From assembly GCA_964226685.1 (NCBI GenBank), contig CAXQRU010000114.1, positions 1-49,872 of the forward strand: a stretch of DNA of 49,872 nt. Reading direction: 5' to 3'. Source of the DNA: CAXQRU01 sp964226685. Lineage in GTDB: Bacteria; Pseudomonadota; Gammaproteobacteria; Pseudomonadales; Cellvibrionaceae. The notes under the pieces were generated by a model that saw only the letters and a list, made by a program, of their open reading frames with translations, was not told the origin of the DNA and searched no databases. Every line of letters starts with the position of its first letter. Position 1 is the stretch's first letter. Below are positions 24,592 through 33,614 of this stretch, piece after piece. Position numbers and translations under genes: made by a program.

Positions 24592-25974
24592 CTACATGTT
24601 TTGCAACGCCTGATTTGCCGCTTTGCGAACCTGTTCCGGTGCTGTTCCACCAGTGTGGTTTCTCGCAGCCACAGAGCCTTCCAAAGTGAGCACTTCAAAG
24701 ATATCTTGTTCGATTTTTGGGCAGAACGCTTGTAGTTCTTCGAGTGTCATATCCGACAAATCCTTCTTATGCTGTATTCCATAGGCAACCGATGAACCGA
24801 CGATCTCATGGGCGTCTCTAAAGGCGATACCCTTGCGAACCAAGTAATCGGCTAAATCGGTGGCGGTTGAGAACCCACGTTTTGCCGCTTGATACATATT
24901 TTCTTTCTTCGCCTCCAATGCAGGAATCATGTCGGCAAACGCTCGCAGACAATCATTGAGGGTGTCAATGGTGTCAAACAAAGGTTCCTTATCTTCCTGG
25001 TTGTCTTTGTTGTAGGCCAGTGGTTGCCCCTTCATTAACATCAGAAGGCTCACGAGGTGCCCGCTAACGCGACCGCTCTTGCCGCGAACCAGCTCTGGAA
25101 CGTCTGGGTTTTTCTTTTGCGGCATGATGGATGAGCCAGTGCAAAAGCGATCGGGTAGATTGATGAAGTCAAATTGGCTGGACGTCCATAGAATCAGCTC
25201 TTCGGAGGCTCTGGACAAATGCATCATAATCAAGCTGGCTGCGCTGCAAAATTCAATAGCAAAGTCGCGATCGCTGACTGAGTCCAGTGAATTGGCGGTT
25301 GGGTGGTCGAAACCTAGAAGCTCGGCGGTCATCTCTCGATTGATGGGGTAGGTAGTGCCGGCCAGCGCTGCCGAGCCTAGTGGAGAGGCGTTGAGGCGTT
25401 TGCGGCAGTCGTCTAAACGGCCTTGGTCGCGAGTCAGCATTTCATACCAGGCCAATAAATGGTGTCCAAAGGTCACCGGTTGGGCGGTTTGAAGATGAGT
25501 GAAGCCGGGCATAATGGTGTCGGCTTCCTTGAGCGCGAGTTCGGCGAGTGCTTTTCGAAGTCGAGTCAGTTCTCTGCCGATGCTGTCAATGCTGTCTCTT
25601 AAATACAGGCGGATATCCGTGGCGACCTGGTCATTACGCGAGCGGCCGGTATGTAGCTTTTTACCGGTTATGCCAATTTTATCCGTCAGAGCAGCCTCAA
25701 TGTTCATATGAACATCCTCAAGACCAACAGACCATGTGAAGCGACCTTGTTCTATCTCCTTGGCCACCTCATTCAAACCATTGATGATGGCGTCTCGCTC
25801 GTCATTGGTGAGGACACCTACGCTCGCCAGCATGGTGGCATGAGCGATGGAGCCTTGAATATCTTGTTGGTAGAGACGCTGGTCAAAACTGACTGAGGCT
25901 GTCATGCGCTCGACAAAGGCATCCGTTGGTTCGTTGAATCGTCCACCCCAAGATTGGTTTTTAGAGTTACTCAT
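24592..25974 (-). CDS. argH: Argininosuccinate lyase
   Basis: Splits argininosuccinate to arginine and fumarate. The 460 residues include the signature GSSIMPQKKNPD (about 279-290) with the catalytic Ser loop, GRSRNDQVATD near 110 and FTHLQTAQP near 155. I start at ATG 25974 (SNSKNQSWGGRF), where the family begins; a TTG seven codons upstream is less likely. It stands alone, divergent from the cox operon, and its upstream -10 lies at 26012-26017. Confidence 0.96.
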   Translation of the reverse strand: MSNSKNQSWGGRFNEPTDAFVERMTASVSFDQRLYQQDIQGSIAHATMLASVGVLTNDERDAIINGLNEVAKEIEQGRFTWSVGLEDVHMNIEAALTDKIGITGKKLHTGRSRNDQVATDIRLYLRDSIDSIGRELTRLRKALAELALKEADTIMPGFTHLQTAQPVTFGHHLLAWYEMLTRDQGRLDDCRKRLNASPLGSAALAGTTYPINREMTAELLGFDHPTANSLDSVSDRDFAIEFCSAASLIMMHLSRASEELILWTSSQFDFINLPDRFCTGSSIMPQKKNPDVPELVRGKSGRVSGHLVSLLMLMKGQPLAYNKDNQEDKEPLFDTIDTLNDCLRAFADMIPALEAKKENMYQAAKRGFSTATDLADYLVRKGIAFRDAHEIVGSSVAYGIQHKKDLSDMTLEELQAFCPKIEQDIFEVLTLEGSVAARNHTGGTAPEQVRKAANQALQNM

Positions 25975-26341
25975 AGCCGTTAATTTTCCGCTCAAAATTG
26001 TTAAGGGCAGTAGTATAAAGCTCGCTGTGCGGATTGGCTACCGCTCAAAGGAGTGCTGCAATTGTGTGTTGTCGCGCCAATCTGCTTGTGGGAGGGCAAG
26101 TTATTGTTTTTTCATTGTGTTTTTGTGCGCCAAGCTTGGAGGATTTTATTGTTTTAGGTACTAGCACAAAGCGATAAAAATACGTTAAGCTAAGACGGTA
26201 ACGCTATAACGACGATAAAAATAATATGTAGTCACCTGGTTTCAGAGGGTGTTCTAACACGAAATATTACAGAATAAAAAACAGTTTTTACTAACAAAAG
26301 CTAAATAATAAACATAAAAAGCGATTTTGGAGGCTGTCCGA
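25975..26341. promoter_or_regulatory. Divergent argH/cox intergenic region
   Basis: The only gene-free stretch above 300 bases. A TATACT box for argH is at 26012-26017 on the minus strand, without a clear -35. The right half is A/T-rich and probably holds the cox promoter, but I could not fix its boxes. The final GGAGG (about 26329-26333) is the coxB ribosome site. No RNA gene or repeat was recognised. Confidence 0.5.
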
Positions 26342-27754
26342 ATGCGTATTCGATTTGCGCGCCTACTGGCTGTGGTTAAGCTAGGTGTTTTGATGTTGCT
26401 CAGTTTTCCTATTCTTGCAGAAGAATATGGCAGCTCTAAATACAATATGCCCCGAGGTGTTACTGTTAACAGTGAGATTGCCTATGAATCTCATATGGTG
26501 ATGTTTTGGGCTTGTGTCATCATTGGTGTCATAGTCTTTGGCGTGATGTTTTATGCCATGATTTTTCATCGCAAAGCGGCGGGAGCAAAGTCGGCCAATT
26601 TCCATGAAAGTGTTGGTTTAGAGATCACTTGGACGATTATTCCATTGCTTATCTTAGTGGGCATGGGAGCCTATGCTACCAGCGGTTTGATCACTATGTA
26701 CGATACTGAAAAGGACGTCGATATGAATGTCAAAGTGGTGGGCTATCAATGGAAATGGCGCTACGAATACCCTGAGGCTGGAGTAAACTTTTTTAGTGTG
26801 TTAAGTACCCCACGGGAGCAGATTGAAAATAAAGCGCCTAAAGGTAAAAATTACCTTTTAGAGGTTGATAAGCCGCTGGTCCTGCCCGTAGATAAAAAAA
26901 TTCGTTTCATCGTTTATTCCAATGACGTTATTCATTCTTGGTGGGTGCCGGCGCTGGGTGTTAAACGCGATGCTATACCTGGCTACCCTAACGATGCTTG
27001 GGCCAAAGTTCCTACGCCTAAGTCATGGTTGAAGCCGATCAGTTTGGAGGGGGCTATTAGTGGTCAGCCCGAAGCTGAAAAGGGCACAGCCAGTATTGTT
27101 GATGGTAAGTTGAATTACATTCCTCCGGCTGACTTTGTGGGCGACGATAGTATTTCGTATACGCTAAACGGCAATGCCTCAAGTTTGGCGGTAAAAGTCG
27201 TTGATGAGAGCGTGACTTCGCCATTGGGTGTCAGTACCGACAACGATGGTAATAAGGTCTTGTATATTGCCAAGCGAGCGCCAGAAGTGTATCGCGGTGT
27301 GTGTGCTGAATTGTGCGGTAAAGACCACGGGTTTATGCCTATTGTAGTTGAGGTCAAACCACAGGTTGAGTTTGATCGGTGGTTGAAGGCTGAGCAGGTG
27401 GCGGCTGAAAAAATTCGCGAGCTGAATGAAAAGGTGTTCGACTTTGAAGAATTATATGCTCTTGGCGAACAGGTCTATTCTAAGAACTGTGTGGGATGTC
27501 ATGGCACCAATGGTGAGGGTGGTGTTGGTAAGGCCATTGCTGGCAGTAAGATTGCCACCGGTGATCTTGATAAACACATCGATATTATTGTTAATGGCAG
27601 CGCTAATAATAATTTAATGAGTGCTTTTGGTGATCAGTTGTCACCAGCGGATTTGGCGGCTGTCGTTGTTTTCCAAAGGAATGCATTTGGTAACGACGAT
27701 GGTAAACAGAAAGTTCAGCCATCCTATGTTTTTGAAAAATTTATGAAGAAATAA
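26342..27754 (+). CDS. coxB: Cytochrome c oxidase subunit II with C-terminal cytochrome c and an extra Ig/cadherin-like module
   Basis: Carries the CuA centre that takes electrons from cytochrome c. The signal peptide is at about 1-26 and two membrane helices are at about 52-75 and 95-115. CuA ligands are His198, Cys321, Glu323, Cys325, His329 and Met332, and the haem c site is C383-V-G-C-H387. Between Trp220 and Tyr317, where homologues have about ten residues, there are about 97. The insert (27005-27286) contains a G-K-L-N-Y-x-P-x-x-D-F-x-G-D-D-S-x-x-Y-T pattern like bacterial cadherin/Big_9 domains. I start at ATG 26342 with GGAGG eight bases upstream. Confidence 0.95.
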   Translation: MRIRFARLLAVVKLGVLMLLSFPILAEEYGSSKYNMPRGVTVNSEIAYESHMVMFWACVIIGVIVFGVMFYAMIFHRKAAGAKSANFHESVGLEITWTIIPLLILVGMGAYATSGLITMYDTEKDVDMNVKVVGYQWKWRYEYPEAGVNFFSVLSTPREQIENKAPKGKNYLLEVDKPLVLPVDKKIRFIVYSNDVIHSWWVPALGVKRDAIPGYPNDAWAKVPTPKSWLKPISLEGAISGQPEAEKGTASIVDGKLNYIPPADFVGDDSISYTLNGNASSLAVKVVDESVTSPLGVSTDNDGNKVLYIAKRAPEVYRGVCAELCGKDHGFMPIVVEVKPQVEFDRWLKAEQVAAEKIRELNEKVFDFEELYALGEQVYSKNCVGCHGTNGEGGVGKAIAGSKIATGDLDKHIDIIVNGSANNNLMSAFGDQLSPADLAAVVVFQRNAFGNDDGKQKVQPSYVFEKFMKK

Positions 27755-27831
27755 TAAATCTCTGAGTTCCAACCGTGCTCAGTTTCTGTGTTGATTCGGT
27801 GTTTGATATAACAATAAAGTGAGGTCTACCT

Positions 27832-29451
27832 ATGGCTCATGGTCCTGCTAAAGGCTTAAGTCGATGGCTGTTTACAACGAACCATAAAGATATTGGTTCG
27901 ATGTATCTCTGGTTCAGTTTTGCCATGTTTTTTGTTGGTGGTATTTTTGCCTTGGTGATTCGGGCCGAGTTGTTTGAGCCAGGCCTTCAAATCGTTGAGC
28001 CCAATTTCTTCAACCAGATGACCACCATGCACGGTTTGATCATGGTCTTTGGTGCGGTCATGCCTGCTTTTGTTGGCTTGGCTAACTGGATGATTCCGTT
28101 GATGATCGGCGCTCCCGATATGGCTCTACCACGCATGAATAACTGGAGCTTCTGGATTCTTCCTTTTGCATTCCTTATGTTGTTGTCAACGCTCTTCATG
28201 GAAGGGGGTGGCCCGAACTTTGGTTGGACGTTCTATGCGCCGCTCTCAACTACTTACTCACCGCCAAGCACTGTGATCTTTATTTTTTCTGTGCATATTA
28301 TGGGGATCAGTTCCATTATGGGGGCGATCAACGTTATCGCCACCATTTTGAATATGCGTGCACCTGGCATGACCTTAATGAAGATGCCATTGTTTGTTTG
28401 GACCTGGTTAATTACAGCGTATCTGTTGATTGCGGTAATGCCAGTGCTGGCGGCGGCGGTTACCATGATGTTGCTGGATATCGGCATCACTTTTCCGGCT
28501 GAGCTCAATGCAGCCGGTGAAATTATTAAAGAAGCGGTGACCTATCAAACCAGCTTCTTTGATGCGGGTGGTGGTGGCGACCCTGTGCTTTTCCAACATA
28601 TCTTTTGGTTCTTTGGTCACCCCGAAGTGTACATCATGATTTTGCCGGCCTTTGGTATTGTGAGTGAGATCATTCCGGTCTTCTCTCGCAAAACTTTGTT
28701 TGGTTATTCATCAATGGTGTATGCCGTCGCCTCAATTGCTTTCCTAAGCTTTATTGTGTGGGCGCATCATATGTTTACAGTGGGTATGCCGATTGCTGGC
28801 GAATTATTCTTTATGTACGCAACCATGCTCATTGCTGTACCGACAGGGGTAAAAGTCTTTAACTGGATTACCACCATGTTTAAAGGCTCGATCAGCTATG
28901 AAACACCGATGCTGTTCTCGGTTGCGTTTGTGATTCTATTTACCATTGGCGGCTTTTCGGGTTTGATGCTAGCGATTGCTCCTGCTGACTTCCAGTATCA
29001 CGATTCCTACTTTGTGGTTGCACACTTTCATTATGTGTTAGTGCCCGGCGCAATTTTCTCAATTACGGCCGGTGTTTATTATTGGCTGCCCAAGTGGTGC
29101 GGGAAAATGTACAGTGAGCTGATGGGGAAAACCCACTTCTGGTTAGCATTTATTGGATTGAACTTGACCTTCTTCCCTATGCACTTTTCGGGTCTGGCGG
29201 GTATGCAGCGCCGGGTGCCCGATTATAATCAAATCTTGGAGCCCTTTAACATGGCCTCGTCTGTGGGTGCGTTCCTGTTTGGTGCGGCTCAGGTGCTATT
29301 CTTATATAATATTATCGCCACTATTGTTAGCGGTCGCAAAGCGACGGCAAAAGTGTGGGATCAGGCCGATGAAAAATTGGATGGTTTGGAGTGGACGGTA
29401 GATTCACCCGCCCCTTATCACACCTTTAGTACACCACCTATGGTGAAGTAG
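27832..29451 (+). CDS. coxA: Cytochrome c oxidase subunit I (aa3 type)
   Basis: Haem-copper catalytic subunit of 539 residues, with 12 membrane segments. The haem a ligand is in TMHGLIM. HPEVYIMILPAFG carries the CuB His and the cross-linked Tyr, so it is a type A oxidase. AHHMFTVG provides the other two CuB His, and HDSYFVVAHFHYV holds the haem ligands. GAGGT lies upstream of the ATG. It is followed after one base by ctaG. Confidence 0.98.
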   Translation: MAHGPAKGLSRWLFTTNHKDIGSMYLWFSFAMFFVGGIFALVIRAELFEPGLQIVEPNFFNQMTTMHGLIMVFGAVMPAFVGLANWMIPLMIGAPDMALPRMNNWSFWILPFAFLMLLSTLFMEGGGPNFGWTFYAPLSTTYSPPSTVIFIFSVHIMGISSIMGAINVIATILNMRAPGMTLMKMPLFVWTWLITAYLLIAVMPVLAAAVTMMLLDIGITFPAELNAAGEIIKEAVTYQTSFFDAGGGGDPVLFQHIFWFFGHPEVYIMILPAFGIVSEIIPVFSRKTLFGYSSMVYAVASIAFLSFIVWAHHMFTVGMPIAGELFFMYATMLIAVPTGVKVFNWITTMFKGSISYETPMLFSVAFVILFTIGGFSGLMLAIAPADFQYHDSYFVVAHFHYVLVPGAIFSITAGVYYWLPKWCGKMYSELMGKTHFWLAFIGLNLTFFPMHFSGLAGMQRRVPDYNQILEPFNMASSVGAFLFGAAQVLFLYNIIATIVSGRKATAKVWDQADEKLDGLEWTVDSPAPYHTFSTPPMVK

Positions 29452-29452
29452 T

Positions 29453-30022
29453 ATGGCGCAGGGTGGTCAAAGTCAATCAATACTGAAGCTTGTTGCGATT
29501 TCAGTGTTGATGTTTGTTTTCGCTTTTGTCGTGATGCCGCCTCTGTATGATTTGTTTTGTGATATCACAGGCCTCAATGGAAAAATGTCGGATAAACCAT
29601 TTGAAGGAGAGGTGATCAGTGAGATGCCGTCAGATCGACAAATTGAGGTCAAGTTTTTTGTCGAGAATAATAGCCAGATGCCGTGGGATTTTAGACCAGA
29701 GGTTCGATCTGTGATGGTTGGTGTGGGTGAGTCGACACAAATTAATTATTTGGCTCACAACCCTACCAATAAACGCATGGTGGCTCGTGCGGTGCCGAGT
29801 ATGATTCCATCCAATGTGGCTCAGTATTTTTTGAAACACGAGTGCTTTTGTTTTAATGAGCAGCCACTGGCGGCAGGTGCGAGCGCCAAACTCGGCGTGG
29901 AGTTTACTATCGACCCTGATTTACCAAGTAATGTGAGCAGTATTATATTGTCTTATAGTCTGTTTGATATAACCGATAAAGCCACAACTCAGAAGGCTGG
30001 TGTTGTGGATAATAAAAACTAG
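29453..30022 (+). CDS. ctaG: Cytochrome c oxidase assembly protein CtaG (Cox11)
   Basis: Membrane-anchored copper chaperone that inserts CuB into subunit I. The 189 residues have one N-terminal membrane helix (about 10-32) and a periplasmic Ig-like domain. The copper-binding motif CFCF is within KHECFCFNEQPL (about 138-148), and FFIDPDLP-type sequence follows. The gene lies between coxA and coxC, as in most proteobacterial aa3 operons. Confidence 0.96.
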   Translation: MAQGGQSQSILKLVAISVLMFVFAFVVMPPLYDLFCDITGLNGKMSDKPFEGEVISEMPSDRQIEVKFFVENNSQMPWDFRPEVRSVMVGVGESTQINYLAHNPTNKRMVARAVPSMIPSNVAQYFLKHECFCFNEQPLAAGASAKLGVEFTIDPDLPSNVSSIILSYSLFDITDKATTQKAGVVDNKN

Positions 30023-30031
30023 GGGATATTT

Positions 30032-30931
30032 ATGGCGAGTGCAGGCACTTATTATGTACCCGAGCAGAGCAAGCTGCCGTTATTGGCATCCGTTGGGATC
30101 TTTTTAACGGTTTTTGGGGCGGCAAACTCAATTATGAGCGCAAAATTGTCGCCCATACTCACGGTGGGGATGTTGTTTTTTATTGCCGTTTTATGGGTTT
30201 GGTTTGCTACTACCATTGTTGAAAACAGGAGGGGTTTAAATAGCGAGCAGCTCAAACGCTCCTATGTGTGGGGTATGGGCTGGTTTATTTTCAGTGAAGC
30301 CATGTTCTTCAGTGCTTTCTTTGGTGCTTTGTACTTTATTAGGCACTTGTCGGTCCCAGAGTTGGGTACGCCCGGTACTTTGGCAAATGATCTTGTTCCA
30401 AATTTTGAAGCTCAGTGGCCCTTGATGATCACGCCAGATCAAGCCCAGGGTGTGGATAACCCTGTAGTCGGGCCTGGTGAAAATATGAGTTTTCCTGGTT
30501 TGAGTGGCATTCTCGGATGGCTTCCATTTTGGAATACTGTGGTGCTGGTGACTTCCAGTTTTACCGTTCACTTCGCTCATACAGCTCTTAAAAAGGATAA
30601 GCGCCAGGGCTTTAACTTTTGGTTGGGTGTAACAGTGGCGTTGGGCTTTATCTTCGTTGGTCTTCAGGCGGCAGAATATATTCATGCTTATGATGTTAAC
30701 CTAACGCTAACCTCTGGAACTTACGGTAATACCTTTTTCTTGCTTACGGGTTTTCACGGTTTGCATGTGATCTTGGGAACCACAATGTTGTTGGTGATGT
30801 TTTTGCGCTCAATCTTAGCCAAACATTTTTCACACGACGATTGCTTCGGTTTTGAAGCGGCTAGTTGGTATTGGCACTTTGTTGATGTGGTTTGGATTGG
30901 CCTGTTCCTGTATGTTTATGTGTTTGGCTAA
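30032..30931 (+). CDS. coxC: Cytochrome c oxidase subunit III
   Basis: Seven-helix subunit of 299 residues. Signature segments are YVWGMGWFIFSEAMFFSAFFGALYF, FGFEAASWYWHFVDVVW near the C-terminus and GFHGLHVILG. A loop of about 45 residues after helix III (GTPGTLANDLVPN...) is longer than in small homologues but common in gammaproteobacteria. GGGGA lies before the ATG. It ends 13 bases before a large inverted repeat. Confidence 0.97.
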   Translation: MASAGTYYVPEQSKLPLLASVGIFLTVFGAANSIMSAKLSPILTVGMLFFIAVLWVWFATTIVENRRGLNSEQLKRSYVWGMGWFIFSEAMFFSAFFGALYFIRHLSVPELGTPGTLANDLVPNFEAQWPLMITPDQAQGVDNPVVGPGENMSFPGLSGILGWLPFWNTVVLVTSSFTVHFAHTALKKDKRQGFNFWLGVTVALGFIFVGLQAAEYIHAYDVNLTLTSGTYGNTFFLLTGFHGLHVILGTTMLLVMFLRSILAKHFSHDDCFGFEAASWYWHFVDVVWIGLFLYVYVFG

Positions 30932-30944
30932 AAGATAATTAGCA

Positions 30945-30992
30945 CCTGCTTACCAACAAGAGTGAGAAATATTACTCTTGTTGGTAAGCAGG
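30945..30992. repeat. 19-bp perfect inverted repeat downstream of coxC
   Basis: CCTGCTTACCAACAAGAGT (30945-30963) is exactly complementary to 30974-30992, with a 10-base loop. The right arm lies inside the last codons of the convergent DUF2909 gene and encodes its PAYQQE tail. It would form a very stable hairpin in either transcript, but no T run follows. It may act as a bidirectional processing or termination barrier. Confidence 0.6.
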
Positions 30993-31208
30993 AACTTGTT
31001 CCCAGGGCGCCTGGCTTTTTAATTGCCCGGTATAAAATCCATAGAATAGACTAATCAATAACATCAGCGCTATACTGACGCGAATGCCTAGCGCGTAGAG
31101 TGTTCTTTTAGAGGGGGTGCCGACATCTTTTAAAAGAAAACCAAGCCCGCTGCTTAGGCTAATAATCATGGCAATAAATAAGATAATAATGATCGTTTTT
31201 AATAGCAT
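30972..31208 (-). CDS. DUF2909 twin-helix membrane protein
   Basis: A 78-residue inner-membrane protein with two helices (about 3-24 and 41-62), including MLLKTIIIILFIAMIISLSSG and LGIRVSIAL. It belongs to the cox-associated family DUF2909, function unknown. I chose the ATG at 31208, which has GAGGAG six bases upstream. Its orientation is opposite to the cox genes, and it sits between coxC and SURF1, which start divergently from it. Confidence 0.85.
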   Translation of the reverse strand: MLLKTIIIILFIAMIISLSSGLGFLLKDVGTPSKRTLYALGIRVSIALMLLISLFYGFYTGQLKSQAPWEQVPAYQQE

Positions 31209-31233
31209 ATTCATCTCCTCGGGGTTGTAGATA

Positions 31234-31992
31234 GTGTCCTCTTTTTGGTTAAACTGCAAGCGCTATCGCGGATTCACACTGTTCTCATTGGCACTATTTT
31301 TTTTATTGGTTTCTTTGGGGTTTTGGCAGTTAAGTCGAGCGGACGAAAAACAGTTTGAGCTGGAAACCTTGGAGTCTCGTCAGGCCATGCCGGTGTTGAC
31401 TCGCATTGGCTCTGATATTTCAGAATATGCTTATCGAAAAGTTGAATTAACGGGCAAGTTTGATCCCAAACGTTTTTGGTATTTAGATAATCGAAGTTAT
31501 AAGGGTAAGGCCGGTTACAATGTGATCGCGGCATTTTTCGTTGATCAAAGTGAAATGGTACTTTTGGTCAATCTCGGTTGGCTACCGGCCTCAGCGTTTC
31601 GTGATGAGGTGCCGGAAGTGCTGTTGCCTGAACACAACGTCACGGTTAGGGGCATGTTGCGTGAGCCTATCGTGAATGCGTTGTACGAAAGTATGGTCAA
31701 CGATTTGATGACGCTATGGCCCCAGCGTGTACTCTCTATTGATATTGAAACGGCGAGTCTTGAATTAGATGCTCTAGTTTTTCCTTTAATTTTAGCAATT
31801 GAGCCTGGCCACCCTCAAGCTTATGAAGCACACTGGCCAGTGATCAATGTGACGCCTGCAAAACACACGGGTTATGCTGTTCAGTGGTTTTCGATGGCGC
31901 TGGCGTTAGTGGTTTTATTTGTTTTTATGATTAATAATCGAGGCCGTAAAGAAAAAGATGAGCGAAGAGGCAGTAATCAAAAGAAATCGTAA
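31234..31992 (+). CDS. SURF1 family cytochrome oxidase assembly protein
   Basis: Two-helix membrane protein of 252 residues that helps haem A insertion into subunit I. The N-terminal helix is at about 13-32 and the C-terminal at 218-236. Between them is the family sequence L-G-x-W-Q-L-x-R-A-x-E-K, then KVELTGKFDP, and GWLPA and Y-A-V-Q-W-F near the end. The start is GTG at 31234 with a weak ribosome site. Its 3' end overlaps the next gene by 35 bases. Confidence 0.92.
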   Translation: MSSFWLNCKRYRGFTLFSLALFFLLVSLGFWQLSRADEKQFELETLESRQAMPVLTRIGSDISEYAYRKVELTGKFDPKRFWYLDNRSYKGKAGYNVIAAFFVDQSEMVLLVNLGWLPASAFRDEVPEVLLPEHNVTVRGMLREPIVNALYESMVNDLMTLWPQRVLSIDIETASLELDALVFPLILAIEPGHPQAYEAHWPVINVTPAKHTGYAVQWFSMALALVVLFVFMINNRGRKEKDERRGSNQKKS

Positions 31993-32566
31993 AGCGGGTT
32001 ATTTGATGTTGGCTATCGTCGTTGTGCCGATGGTTCTCGCTTATGTCATGTATCACACTGGGATTGGGCTTACTGGTAAAGGCCAGGCCAATGGCATCAT
32101 TTTGAATCCGCCCAGAGCGGTGACGGAATTAGTTGTTCGCGAGTCTCAGGCGCTTGAGAACATTTATAAATCCGAAATGAAGCGCTGGAGAATTGTAGTA
32201 CCTATAACGTTTCCTTGTGAAGAAGCTTGCCAGCAGCGTCTATATTTATCGAGGCAAGTGCACATTGCCTTGCATAAAAATATTGAGCATGTAGAGCGCT
32301 TATTGGTATTTTTGGATGAAGATCCTGGCTCTGAATTTTTAGAAATGTTGCGGCAAGAGCATCCTGGGACGATTCAGGTGTCAGCGCGGCGCTCAGACTT
32401 CGTAAACTTCTTCAAACCCTTCAAAGAGTTTGATAATCTTGCGACGGATAATATGTATCTCGTCGATTCTGATGGCTGGGTAATGATGGCATATCAGCCT
32501 CAACATACGGGCAAGCACATACTAGATGACATCAAAAAACTATTGAAGCTCAAGAATGAACAGTGA
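31958..32566 (+). CDS. Cox-cluster membrane protein with thioredoxin-like CxxxC motif
   Basis: A 202-residue product with one membrane helix (about 14-32). The periplasmic part resembles a Sco/thioredoxin fold: a strand RWRIVVPITFPC, the motif C-E-E-A-C (about 87-91), then DxD and MYLVDSDGWVMMAY near 166-178. The pair of cysteines could act in CuA assembly or thiol redox. The gene lies between SURF1 and ctaA with overlaps on both sides, a place where Pseudomonas has a homologous unknown protein. The function is inferred. Confidence 0.82.
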   Translation: MSEEAVIKRNRKAGYLMLAIVVVPMVLAYVMYHTGIGLTGKGQANGIILNPPRAVTELVVRESQALENIYKSEMKRWRIVVPITFPCEEACQQRLYLSRQVHIALHKNIEHVERLLVFLDEDPGSEFLEMLRQEHPGTIQVSARRSDFVNFFKPFKEFDNLATDNMYLVDSDGWVMMAYQPQHTGKHILDDIKKLLKLKNEQ

Positions 32567-33614
32567 TCCGATTTTATTTGTTGAAAAGTCTCAGCGAAAG
32601 CGTACGTTCAACTGGGTCTTGGCGGCGTTTTTAATCAGTATCATTGTCGTGGGTTTAGGGGCATTTACCCGTCTTGTACATGCGGGGCTGGGGTGTCCTG
32701 ATTGGCCAGGTTGTTATGGTCATCTGTGGGCTCCGAAAACGGTTGAAGAGGTGGCAGCGGCCGAGGCAAAATTCGGTGAGACCGTTCAGCATGATAAAAC
32801 CTGGCCCGAAATGGTTCATCGCTATTTTGCGGGCACCTTAGGGCTCTTTATCCTATGGATTGCTATATCCGCTATACGTCTTAGATCAACGGTCAATCAG
32901 CCACTTAAATTACCCATCGCGTTATTATGTTTGGTGACTTTGCAGGCTGCCTTTGGTATGTGGACGGTTACTCTTGATCTATGGCCTCAAGTCGTCACGG
33001 CTCATTTGTTAGGTGGCTTTACCACCATGACCCTGATCTGGCTGTTGTTACAACGTTTGGGCGGGGTTCGTTGGCGTCTACTGCCAAAACAAGTGCTCAA
33101 GCTAGGTAATTTGCGGTTTTGGGTCTGGTTATTATTGATTGTTGTCCTAGTGCAGATTATTTTGGGTGGTTGGATGAGCGCTAATTACGCTGCCACTGCC
33201 TGTGCAACATTTCCTTCCTGTAATGGTTCTTGGTGGCCCGCTATGAACTTCGTTGAGGGTTTTGATTTTTTTCAGGATATTGGCCCCAATTATCTGGGTG
33301 GGCAACTGCATATTGAAGCGCGCACAGCCATCCATTACAGTCATAGGATTGGCGCCGTAGCGGTCGTCCTGGTGAGTTTAGTGGTGGCCATTAAAATGCT
33401 TGCCACCGGTGTTGCTCAGTTAAAAACCTGGTTAGCCATCATTGGCGCCATTTTGTTACTACAAATTATTTTGGGTATTACCAATATCGTGGCCGATTTA
33501 CCGTTGGCCGTTGCGGTTGCCCACAATGGCGTAGGCGCTTTGCTCTTGATTTCTGTTGTCACTTTGCTTTATCGTCTCTATACAATAACCATAAAAACGG
33601 ATGCCCATGAATAA
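32556..33614 (+). CDS. ctaA: Haem A synthase CtaA (Cox15)
   Basis: Oxidises the haem O methyl group to formyl to give haem A. The 352 residues form eight membrane helices in two halves; GAFTRLVHAGLGCPDWPGCYG carries the extracellular Cys pair. Haem-ligand His are in MVHRYFAGTLGLF, in TAHLLGG, in IHYSHRIGAVAVV and in the last helix VAVAHNGVGALLL. It overlaps the preceding gene by 11 bases. Confidence 0.96.
   Translation: MNSDPILFVEKSQRKRTFNWVLAAFLISIIVVGLGAFTRLVHAGLGCPDWPGCYGHLWAPKTVEEVAAAEAKFGETVQHDKTWPEMVHRYFAGTLGLFILWIAISAIRLRSTVNQPLKLPIALLCLVTLQAAFGMWTVTLDLWPQVVTAHLLGGFTTMTLIWLLLQRLGGVRWRLLPKQVLKLGNLRFWVWLLLIVVLVQIILGGWMSANYAATACATFPSCNGSWWPAMNFVEGFDFFQDIGPNYLGGQLHIEARTAIHYSHRIGAVAVVLVSLVVAIKMLATGVAQLKTWLAIIGAILLLQIILGITNIVADLPLAVAVAHNGVGALLLISVVTLLYRLYTITIKTDAHE

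Noticed and set aside
30236..30685. A 149-codon frame opposite coxC
   Set aside because: Antisense to a complete, strongly conserved gene; composition is that of a reversed membrane protein.
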